Shown: in pieces, positions 40,936 to 48,516 of the stretch | How the letters are laid out: each line of letters begins with the position of its first letter | How positions within the stretch are numbered: the first letter of the stretch is position 1 | NCBI RefSeq assembly: GCF_001806325.1 | Contig: NZ_CP017580.1 | Span: 992,001 to 1,056,000, forward strand | DNA length: 64,000 nt | Reading direction: 5' to 3' | DNA from: Curtobacterium sp. BH-2-1-1 | GTDB taxonomy: Bacteria > Actinomycetota > Actinomycetes > Actinomycetales > Microbacteriaceae | Notes under the pieces: generated by a model | What the model saw: the letters and a program-made list of their open reading frames with translations, nothing else | What the model was told of the DNA's origin: nothing | The model's database searches: none | Made by a program: the position numbers and the translations under genes

Positions 40936-41973
40936 ATGACCACCACCGCCCCTAACAGCAGCGCCAATCGGAACATCCCCACAATGACACGGGCGTTCCT
41001 CGCACAGGGCGGACGCTCGATCCGCGACGAAGACGCTTTCCTCGCGCAGGAAGTTCCCCTCCCGCAGCTTGGCCCTCGCGATCTGCTCGTGCGCATCGAA
41101 GCGGTGTCGGTGAACCCCGTTGACACAAAAAGTCGACAGGGGCTCCGTTCCGGTACAAGACAGCTCGGCTGGGACGCGTCGGGAACAGTGGAGGCCGTCG
41201 GGGAGCAGGTCACTCGCTTCGCTGCAGGCGACGCGGTCTGGTACGCCGGCGCGCTCAACCGCCCCGGAACGAACGCAGAACTTCACACCGTCGACGAACG
41301 TCTTGTCGGTCGTCGGCCGACTACTCTCGACCACGCTGAGGCGGCCGCACTGCCCCTCACCGGTATCACCGCCTGGGAAACCCTCTTCGAACGTTTCCGG
41401 CTCACATCAGATAGCGCGGGCACGCTGCTCGTCGTCGGAGCGCCCGGCGGTGTCGGCTCCGTGCTCATTCAGCTCGCGAAGGCACGAACCGCGCTCACGG
41501 TCATCGGTACAGCCGGCCGCGCGGAAAGCCAACAGTGGGTTACCAAGATGGGCGCGGACCACGTGGTGGACCATCACGATCTCGTGCGAGGCGTCCGGTC
41601 CGTGGCGCCCGACGGCGTCGATTTCGTCTTCACTGCCCACTCCGCCAACAACGTTGCCGCCTTCGCCGACATCGTCCGGCCGTTCGGCGAGATCACTGCC
41701 ATCGACGACCCGCGCGGGCTGGACTTGTACCCGCTGAAGCGCAAGTCGATCGCCTGGCACTGGGAGCTGATGTTCACCCGGTCTGCGTACGGCACGCCAG
41801 ACATGGGCGCGCAAGGAAAGCTGCTTGACGCATTGGCGGACCTGGTAGACGCCGGTCAGGTCCGATCCACCGCGACTTCGATTGTGCGGGGATTCGACGC
41901 AGCAGGCCTCCGCGAGGCGCACCGGCAGGTCGCCGACGGAACGGCGATTGGGAAGGTCGTCGTCGCTCGCTGA
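40936..41973 (+). CDS. Zinc-free MDR / NADPH:quinone-oxidoreductase-like protein (second copy)
   Basis: 345 residues from ATG 40936, with GGAGG 7 bases upstream. It parallels the protein at 27565-28602: EAVSVNPVDTKSRQG, LGWDASGTVEAVGEQVT, ALPLTGITAWETLFERF, VVGAPGGVGSVLIQLA, SIAWHWELMFTRS. No zinc cysteines. The leader (40778-40842) carries two degenerate TGTCCC-type motifs. It is convergent with an HTH-less MmyB-domain gene. Confidence 0.9.
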   Translation: MTTTAPNSSANRNIPTMTRAFLAQGGRSIRDEDAFLAQEVPLPQLGPRDLLVRIEAVSVNPVDTKSRQGLRSGTRQLGWDASGTVEAVGEQVTRFAAGDAVWYAGALNRPGTNAELHTVDERLVGRRPTTLDHAEAAALPLTGITAWETLFERFRLTSDSAGTLLVVGAPGGVGSVLIQLAKARTALTVIGTAGRAESQQWVTKMGADHVVDHHDLVRGVRSVAPDGVDFVFTAHSANNVAAFADIVRPFGEITAIDDPRGLDLYPLKRKSIAWHWELMFTRSAYGTPDMGAQGKLLDALADLVDAGQVRSTATSIVRGFDAAGLREAHRQVADGTAIGKVVVAR

Positions 41974-42015
41974 CGGAGGTCGACGGCTGGCCCGCCCCAG
42001 CAGGTGGGCAAGCCG

Positions 42016-42546
42016 TCAGTCGGCCAAAGTACTGGCGAGCAAACGCAACGTTTCCGCAGACTCGTCATCCGCGCCAGACCACAGCAGCAGGGTGTCACCA
42101 TCCGGCCCCGGAACCGCAAAACGATGGTAGGCGAGCACGAGGTGACCGACAGAGGGCACCGCGAACCCGACCACACCGTTGGGTTGCGACCCATCGGCGT
42201 TCGCCCAGAACTGCGCAAACGCCGAGCTCTGCGCAGCGAGTTCTCCGACCAACGCAATGTATTCGCGATCTTCTTGGTGCTCGTCCAGTGCCCGCCTCAG
42301 CTCGCCGGCGAGTCTGGCCCCGATCGGAGCGGTACCAGCCGGGTCAACCGGTGTGTCGCGTTCCGGTTCAAGGAACGTCGACCGCGCGAGGTTTGCACCG
42401 GCGCGGAACGTCGGATGAACAGCCTTCGCAAGCCGATTCGCCACCTGGACGGTCAAGTGGCGGTCATAGACGACAGCCGGCACGGCCGTCCAGGGAAGGA
42501 TCAACCTCCCGAGCAGTGTTCTCCGGTCGTCGGCTCCGTCGTCCAT
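42016..42546 (-). CDS. Stand-alone MmyB-like ligand-binding domain protein (no HTH)
   Basis: 176 residues from ATG 42546; GTG 42576 would add ten. The sequence matches only the C-terminal sensor half of MmyB-type XRE regulators: WTAVPAVVYDRHLTVQVANR (compare VPAFVMNQYRDVLAVNRLA in the regulator at 60246), FRAGANLARSTFLEPE, LVGELAAQSSAFAQFWANAD and VGHLVLAYHRFAVPG. The usual 90-residue N-terminal helix-turn-helix is absent. It is divergent from a full-length regulator (42729), and a perfect TGTCCC-N5-GGGACA site lies between them. It could be a decoy or partner that titrates ligand or heterodimerises. Confidence 0.8.
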   Translation of the reverse strand: MDDGADDRRTLLGRLILPWTAVPAVVYDRHLTVQVANRLAKAVHPTFRAGANLARSTFLEPERDTPVDPAGTAPIGARLAGELRRALDEHQEDREYIALVGELAAQSSAFAQFWANADGSQPNGVVGFAVPSVGHLVLAYHRFAVPGPDGDTLLLWSGADDESAETLRLLASTLAD

Positions 42547-42587
42547 GCTCACGAACGGAGAGTATGGCCGCGCCACGAACCGTATCG

Positions 42588-42604
42588 TGTCCCCGACAGG
42601 GACA
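42588..42604. promoter_or_regulatory. Perfect TGTCCC-N5-GGGACA operator
   Basis: TGTCCC-CGACA-GGGACA lies in the divergent region between the HTH-less MmyB protein and the full MmyB-type regulator. Confidence 0.7.
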
Positions 42605-42728
42605 TGTTGCGGTGGTCAGTCTCGCTACGACTGTGGTCATTCGACCGATGTTCGCGATGGATGCCCGGCGTCATTGTGTGGTTTGAGGTTCTGGTCACGG
42701 GACCCGACCCCATGACCCGGGAGGCAGG

Positions 42729-43580
42729 ATGTCCACTCCGCACACATTTCTCGGTGAGTACCTCCGCGCGCGCCGCTCGCTCGTTCAGCCAGAGGACTTC
42801 GGAATCGTCTCCGTGCGCGCCCGACGCGTCCCCGGTCTTCGGCGAAGCGAGGTCGCGAACTTGGCCGGCATCAGCCCGGAGTACTACCTCCGGCTCGAGC
42901 AAGGCCGCGACCGTCATCCCTCTCATCAGGTGCTCGCTGCCCTCGTGCGCGCGTTGCACCTCAACGCCGCGGCGCTCGAGCACATGCACCGGCTAGCTCG
43001 ACTCGATGCCGCTGACCTGAACGCCGCAGCCGTCATCGCCTCAAAGGATATTGAGCCGGGGCTGACTGAACTCGTTGACGGCCTGACGGACGTCCCGGCG
43101 CTGCTCATGAGCGCAGAGCAAGACGTCCTCGCAGCGAACCGCTTAGCCCGAACGATTCGACCGAATCTTCTACCGGGCAGGAACTTCTTGCTTGAGCACT
43201 TCACGGACAGAGCCCGGGCGGAGAGCATCGAATGGGACGCCGACGCCCGGCGAGCGGTTGCAAACCTCCGGTTCCACGGAGACCCTCGGAGCTCTCGCTT
43301 CCGGGAAGTGGTCGGCACGTTGGCGGTGCGGGACGACACATTCCGCCAACTTTGGGCTCGTCACGACGTTGAGCAGCAAGTGGTTTGGGGCGCTCGGCTC
43401 CGGTTGGGTTCGGAGGGCGACGTTGAGCTCATCTGCCATTCGCTGCCTGTGCCTGGAGGCAGCGGTCGAGCGCTCCTGACCTTGACGGCCGAGCCGGGGA
43501 GCGCCGCCGCGCAGTCGCTCCGGAAGTTCACGGCCCAAGAAGACTGCGATGAGGGAACAAGTGAGGAAAAAGTGGCTTGA
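42729..43580 (+). CDS. XRE-family regulator with MmyB-like ligand-binding domain
   Basis: 283 residues. The N-terminal helix-turn-helix has the group signature LGEYLRARRSLVQPEDFG, RRVPGLRRSEVANLAGIS and EYYLRLEQGRDRHPSHQVL. The sensor half follows: DVPALLMSAEQDVLAANRLA, FREVVGTLAVRDDTFRQLWA and the closing LTLTAEPGSAAAQSLR. MmyB-type domains are PAS-like and bind fatty-acid-type ligands in a solved example. It is divergent from the orphan sensor domain at 42016 and probably acts at the site 42588-42604. Confidence 0.93.
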   Translation: MSTPHTFLGEYLRARRSLVQPEDFGIVSVRARRVPGLRRSEVANLAGISPEYYLRLEQGRDRHPSHQVLAALVRALHLNAAALEHMHRLARLDAADLNAAAVIASKDIEPGLTELVDGLTDVPALLMSAEQDVLAANRLARTIRPNLLPGRNFLLEHFTDRARAESIEWDADARRAVANLRFHGDPRSSRFREVVGTLAVRDDTFRQLWARHDVEQQVVWGARLRLGSEGDVELICHSLPVPGGSGRALLTLTAEPGSAAAQSLRKFTAQEDCDEGTSEEKVA

Positions 43581-43596
43581 CCGCACCCGAACTGAT

Positions 43597-46323
43597 TTAG
43601 GCGACCCGGCTGGCCGATAGTGCTGTGTTCAGTTGCGAACGCCGGCTGATGCCCAGCTTCGTAAACGCGCGCGAGAGATGCGCACCTACTGTCCGGTGGG
43701 ATAGGTAGATTTCATCTGCGATCTCTTTGTTCGTTCGGCCGGTGGCGGCCAGTTGCGATACGAGCAGCTCCTGCGGCGTCAGCAGCCGGATCGGGGAATC
43801 GCTGTCCGACGCGCGGTAACCCGCCACGCCGCCGGTAGCTCTGAGTTCGGCTCGTGCTCGACTACTCCATCGGGAGGCGCCGATATCGTCGAAGATCCGG
43901 ACAGCCTCCGTAAGGCGGTCCCGAGCTTCCAATATTCGGCGGGCTCGACGCAGCCGCTCCCCGAGGTGGACAAGCGCAACGGCGAGGTCAAATGGGGTGT
44001 GCGCGCTTGACCCGAGTTCAACCGCTTTTTCGAGGTGCGGGATCGCCGTCTCATCATCGCCAGCGAGGAGACCCCGCGCCCGCTCGACGAGCAGAGCAAG
44101 ATGCGCAGACCCGCTGGAGGTAGCAACGGCAGCAGCCTCGAGCAGCCACTCCACGGCAGGCGCTCGGTCACCGGTTCGCAACGCGGACTCAACCACGTCG
44201 GCTCCCGCCCACAAAGCAACCGGACGGTTCACCAAGGTCCGAGCGTGGTGCGCAACTGCGTCCTGGTGACGACCTTCATCGACGGCGACGATCGCTTCCG
44301 CCCATGCCGCGGTCGCAACGATTCGAGCGAACCCGGTCGCTACCTCGATGCTCTTCAGCGATCTCAGACGATCGGTCGCCGATGGCCCATCACCGAGCCG
44401 CGCATGCGCTCGAGCGGCCTCCGCAAGAGCCATTCCGGCAACGACGGGAAGGTCAAGTTCCGCGCTCAGCCGCTCCGCGCGATCGGCGTCTGCGAGTCCA
44501 TCCGAGAGGTGACCGGCCGTGATTCTCGGTGAAGCTCGGCCGCACAAGGCCGTCGTCTCGTCGCTGGTCCGCGACGCCTCGTGAAAAAGCCGGACGCCAG
44601 CAGTCCAACACCTGTCCGAGGACGTCATATCGCCTGACTCTTCGGCGGCGAATGCCAAGCAATTCACGATGACGCCGTCGGTTGCTCGGGCCCGAGCTAG
44701 GAACGCGTCAATCGTTTGCTCGTTGAGGCGCCATCCGGGACGTACGAGAGCAAGAGCGACGTCGGCGAGCACTGAATCCTCAGTGTCCCGCACGGGCGAT
44801 GCCTCGATTGCCCGGGCCACTGTCTCCCGCACCTCTTCAGACTCTTGGTGGATGTAGCACTTTGCTGCAGCCCAGAGCAAAGACTCGGCCCGCTGAGATG
44901 GGTCTGCACGCGTGGACGCGAAGGCAACCAATTCCACGGCGGTCCTGCCCTGATGGTTGGCGGTCATGCTCAGCATCCACTCCGCGCGGGCGAACCGCTG
45001 CTGCGCCCGCGCATCCGAGAGCTCAGCGAGAGGACGCGCCCGGTCCAACAACGTCGACGCTTCTGCTGATGCTCCCGCTTGCCGCGCCGCTTCTGCCGCC
45101 TCGACGAGGCGGATCGCCTGCTGATTCGCGCCCGGGGACAAATCCGCCGCCCGTTTCCAAGCCGAAGCAGCCTCGGCTGGTGCTCCTTGGCGCAAAGCTG
45201 CTTCCGCAATCGCATCAAGTTGGCTCGCGACAGTCTCGTCGAGTCCGGGCGTCGCCTCCGCCTGATGAAGTGCACGCCGGTTTGGCGACCGGATGACATG
45301 CGCGAGCGCTTCGTGTGCTTCCCGACGGCGAACCGGATCTGCGGCGTCGTAGTGTGCGGACCCAACGAGCGGATGACGTGGAACGTACTTGTCCCCGTCA
45401 CGGCGGAGAATGCCAGCACGCTCGAGCGTCGCCAAATCGCCGGCGTCCAGACCCACCTCGGCCACAGCTTCGGAAACTTCCCTGACCGAGGCGTCCTCCC
45501 CTGCCACGGCCAGCAACAGCGCGTGCTGCGCAGCATCGGGTAGAAGACGAACCTCGTCGAGGAACGTCCGCTCGAGTCGGACAGACATACGTTCCCCGGG
45601 TGTCGCACCGGCGGTGCCAGACGAGGACGATGCAAACTCCAGCAGCGCGAGCGGATTTCCATACGCTTCTCGCCGGACGCGTAGACGATCACGGGGAAGA
45701 AGATGGGCGGCCACGTCAGCGACGAGGCGATCGGCCGCGACATCGTCGAGGGGTCCGAGATGAAGCGCACTCGGAAAGGACTCTGCGCGTTCGGCGCTGG
45801 CGGTGCCGGTCCTCGTCGCTGCGACGATCAAGACTGGGAGGTCTCGAAGTCGCGACCCCACAAATTCGAGTACGTCCACCGACGTGCGGTCCATCCAGTG
45901 CAGGTCGTCGGCAACGGCGACGACAGTTCCGTTCGCGCTCGCCTCTTCGAAGAGGCCGAGGACGGCGAGGCCGAGCAGAAGACGATCCGGAGCTGGCCCT
46001 TCTTGCCGGCCGAACGCGACGTCGAGCGCCGCGCTCTGACGCGCCGGGAGTGCAGTAGCAAACCGAAGAAGCGGGTGCAACATTTCGTGCAAGGCACCGA
46101 AAGCGATTTCGGTTCCGCTTCGCACTCCTTTTGCCCGGAGGAGGAATCGGTCCTGATCCTCCGAGGCTGCGATGACGGTGTCTAGCAGGGTGCTCTTCCC
46201 GATTCCGGGTTCCCCCAGAACGAGCACGGCGCTTCCGCGTGCGGCTCGAGCTTCGGCGAGGGCATCCAAGACAATGCGACGCTCGGAGTCGCGACCAATG
46301 AGTGGTCTGGCGTGTTCGGGCAC
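43597..46323 (-). CDS. LuxR-family regulator with N-terminal AAA-type ATPase (second copy)
   Basis: 908 residues from GTG 46323. It shows LIGRDSERRIVLDALAEARA, Walker A LGEPGIGKSTLLDT near residue 40, Walker B VVAVADDLHWMD, a long helical repeat region and the LuxR HTH at the end (LTPQELLVSQLAATGRTNKE to HRTVGAHLSRAFTKLGIS). It has the same build as the protein at 4921-7644. It lies 51 bases downstream of an FtsX/ABC pair on the same strand and may be co-transcribed with it; an exported-ligand sensing circuit is possible. Confidence 0.93.
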   Translation of the reverse strand: MPEHARPLIGRDSERRIVLDALAEARAARGSAVLVLGEPGIGKSTLLDTVIAASEDQDRFLLRAKGVRSGTEIAFGALHEMLHPLLRFATALPARQSAALDVAFGRQEGPAPDRLLLGLAVLGLFEEASANGTVVAVADDLHWMDRTSVDVLEFVGSRLRDLPVLIVAATRTGTASAERAESFPSALHLGPLDDVAADRLVADVAAHLLPRDRLRVRREAYGNPLALLEFASSSSGTAGATPGERMSVRLERTFLDEVRLLPDAAQHALLLAVAGEDASVREVSEAVAEVGLDAGDLATLERAGILRRDGDKYVPRHPLVGSAHYDAADPVRRREAHEALAHVIRSPNRRALHQAEATPGLDETVASQLDAIAEAALRQGAPAEAASAWKRAADLSPGANQQAIRLVEAAEAARQAGASAEASTLLDRARPLAELSDARAQQRFARAEWMLSMTANHQGRTAVELVAFASTRADPSQRAESLLWAAAKCYIHQESEEVRETVARAIEASPVRDTEDSVLADVALALVRPGWRLNEQTIDAFLARARATDGVIVNCLAFAAEESGDMTSSDRCWTAGVRLFHEASRTSDETTALCGRASPRITAGHLSDGLADADRAERLSAELDLPVVAGMALAEAARAHARLGDGPSATDRLRSLKSIEVATGFARIVATAAWAEAIVAVDEGRHQDAVAHHARTLVNRPVALWAGADVVESALRTGDRAPAVEWLLEAAAVATSSGSAHLALLVERARGLLAGDDETAIPHLEKAVELGSSAHTPFDLAVALVHLGERLRRARRILEARDRLTEAVRIFDDIGASRWSSRARAELRATGGVAGYRASDSDSPIRLLTPQELLVSQLAATGRTNKEIADEIYLSHRTVGAHLSRAFTKLGISRRSQLNTALSASRVA

Positions 46324-46374
46324 GGTCCGAGCCTACGTCGTGTCTCGCAGCGAGCGATAGCGCCAGTGGGGGCG

Positions 46375-47709
46375 TCAACCCCGCAGAGCGGGCGCTTCTC
46401 TTCTCATGTTGAGCACTGCTGGCAGTAGCGCAGACACCACGATCAACCCGCCGCAGGCAGCACCGGCGAAGGTGAGTACGCCCAACGGGAACACCGGCCT
46501 GCTGGCTGGGTAAGTCCCGACGAGCGCCACCCACTCGGCTACGACGGCAAGTCCAACCGTTGCCGCTGCCGTCAGCACACCCGTCACGCTAATGATCAAT
46601 CCCTCGAACGCCGCGACGAGAAGCGGAAGACCCGGCGATGCGCCGACCGCTCGAAGCTGTTCGCCCTCGCGTGCTCGGTCTCTCGCTGTCATCGCTGCGG
46701 TCGCCGCCGCCCCGATCGCCGCCAGCAATATCGGACCGCTGAGGAGCAGCGCCGTTGCTCCGGCGCTGCTCTCGCCGGGCGCGCCACCCTGCATTGCGGT
46801 TACGGCCGTGCGCTGTCCCCCAATCAAGGCCGTCGGAAGTCCAACAGCGATCAACAACGCTGCCAGCGTGGTGTCGCTCCTGGACGTCGACCATCGCGTA
46901 GATGCTCTCGCCAAGCTGAACCCCACCGATGTCCGTTCAGGCACCAGAGCGGTCCACAGGCGGACGACAGTCCCGGCCACGGTCCGGCCGAGGACAGCGA
47001 CCGCAGCCACCAACAGCGGACCGATCAGCAACGCTGGTGCCGCACCGTCAGCAACCGACCGGGGCAGCCCCGACAGCATCGCCAACGCCAGCGCCGTCAG
47101 CAGACCCGCGACGATGACGCGTACAACAATTGACTTACGTCTCTCCGGCGCCGCGCGCAGCACGATCAGTGGCGAGACGGCGGCGGCGCGACGGCTGCCT
47201 GGCACCGCACCCAGAATCGCAGCCACGAGGGTGAGACAGACGACTGCGATTGCTTCCCACCAAGATCCGGCAATCCGGACGCCCCGAAGGCCAGACGCTC
47301 CGGTCAGAGACTCCGAAACCAACGCCGGGACGAAGGCCGTCGCGGTGACAGCACCTACGATCGCTCCGACGGCGGCAACAACGGTCGTCTCCGTGAGCAT
47401 CGTTGCCCGCACCCCGCGCGGGGTAACCCCCGCAAGCTGCCACAACGCGTACGTCCGTTCGAGGAGCGCGGTGGTGAGCCGGACGACCGCAGAAACGACG
47501 ACCAAGACCGCGATGAGACCAAACGCCGCCGTTGTTCCCGAAATGGACAGCAACGCCACCCCTTGGAGTCCCGGAGTTCGCAACCCTCCCACGATGAGAA
47601 CGCCGGGCACCGAACCCGCGACTGCAGCGACAGCGCATACAACGAACAGTCCGGCCCACACCCGCCACGAAGACCTCAGGTCCGCTGCCGCGAGCCGCGC
47701 GATGATCAT
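46375..47709 (-). CDS. FtsX-like ABC transporter permease (short form)
   Basis: 444 residues with about eight membrane helices in two sets of four (residues 20-125 and 220-430). The FtsX repeat motifs are YALWQLAGVTPRGVRATMLT and REGEQLRAVGASPGLPLLVA. Usual two-repeat permeases of the MacB/antimicrobial-peptide type are 650-850 residues with large external domains; here the extracytoplasmic loops are minimal. The start overlaps the ATPase stop by 4 bases, so the two form one transporter for peptides or lipids. Confidence 0.88.
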   Translation of the reverse strand: MIIARLAAADLRSSWRVWAGLFVVCAVAAVAGSVPGVLIVGGLRTPGLQGVALLSISGTTAAFGLIAVLVVVSAVVRLTTALLERTYALWQLAGVTPRGVRATMLTETTVVAAVGAIVGAVTATAFVPALVSESLTGASGLRGVRIAGSWWEAIAVVCLTLVAAILGAVPGSRRAAAVSPLIVLRAAPERRKSIVVRVIVAGLLTALALAMLSGLPRSVADGAAPALLIGPLLVAAVAVLGRTVAGTVVRLWTALVPERTSVGFSLARASTRWSTSRSDTTLAALLIAVGLPTALIGGQRTAVTAMQGGAPGESSAGATALLLSGPILLAAIGAAATAAMTARDRAREGEQLRAVGASPGLPLLVAAFEGLIISVTGVLTAAATVGLAVVAEWVALVGTYPASRPVFPLGVLTFAGAACGGLIVVSALLPAVLNMRREAPALRG

Positions 47710-48455
47710 GCCGGCGCCGCCGCGCGTTCGACCGCGGTGAAGAGCGCCTCGGCGTCCGGGTGGTGCAGCTCGGCGTGCACCTTCCCGTCCCGGAGCACGA
47801 GCGCGCGGTCGGCCCGAGCAGCGGCCGCGAGATCATGCGTGACCATCACCACCGCGCGGTCCCCTGCGGCACGATCGCGAAGAAGGCTCAGCACGCCCGC
47901 ACCAGCGACCGAGTCAAGAGCGCCCGTCGGCTCGTCAGCGAAAACAACTTCCGGCTCAACAACCAACGTTCGCGCGATCGCGACTCGCTGCTGCTGCCCA
48001 CCGGACAACTCATCGGGCCGACGATGCGCCACATCGAGAAGACCGACGGCCGCCAACGCGTCGTCCACTGTCTTTCGATCTGCCCGTCGGCGAGCAAGTC
48101 GCGCCGGCAGCGAGACGTTCTCACGCGCGGTCAGCGCCGGAAGAAGGTTGTACGACTGGAACACGAAGCCCACTCGTCCGCGACGGTGGCGTGCTGAACG
48201 CTGAGGCGAGAGCCCCCGCATGTTCACCCCGTCGATCATCACTGAACCCCGAAGGGGCGTTTCAAGACCGGACAGGCAGGCCAGGAGCGTCGACTTTCCC
48301 GAACCGCTGGGGCCGACCACCGCCAACATCTCCCCGCGGAGAACGTCAACCGAGATGCCACGGAGAACCGGCACCGCCGTGCGTCCCGGGCCGGGGTACG
48401 CATGCTCGAGGTCAAGAGCCCGCACGATTGGCTGGTTTTCCGCATCTGTCCGCAC
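47706..48455 (-). CDS. ABC transporter ATP-binding protein (MacB/LolD type)
   Basis: 249 residues from GTG 48455. Walker A is GPSGSGKST, the Q-loop is FVFQSYNLLPAL, the signature LSGGQQQRVAIARTL, Walker B VVFADEPTG, and the D- and H-loops ALDS and VMVTHD. It energises the FtsX-like permease that overlaps it. An 11-of-12 operator-like TGTTCC-N5-GGGACA lies 36 bases upstream of the start, consistent with control by an MmyB-type regulator. Confidence 0.94.
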   Translation of the reverse strand: MRTDAENQPIVRALDLEHAYPGPGRTAVPVLRGISVDVLRGEMLAVVGPSGSGKSTLLACLSGLETPLRGSVMIDGVNMRGLSPQRSARHRRGRVGFVFQSYNLLPALTARENVSLPARLARRRADRKTVDDALAAVGLLDVAHRRPDELSGGQQQRVAIARTLVVEPEVVFADEPTGALDSVAGAGVLSLLRDRAAGDRAVVMVTHDLAAAARADRALVLRDGKVHAELHHPDAEALFTAVERAAAPA

Positions 48456-48490
48456 CGTGGGAGGTTACCGGCGGCGCTCGGCTGACAACG

Positions 48491-48507
48491 TGTTCCTTGT
48501 TGGGACA
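48491..48507. promoter_or_regulatory. TGTCCC-type operator upstream of the ABC transporter
   Basis: TGTTCC-TTGTT-GGGACA, 11 of 12 arm positions, in the 61-base gap between the NB-ARC regulator and the ABC genes. Confidence 0.6.
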
Positions 48508-48516
48508 GGTTCCACC

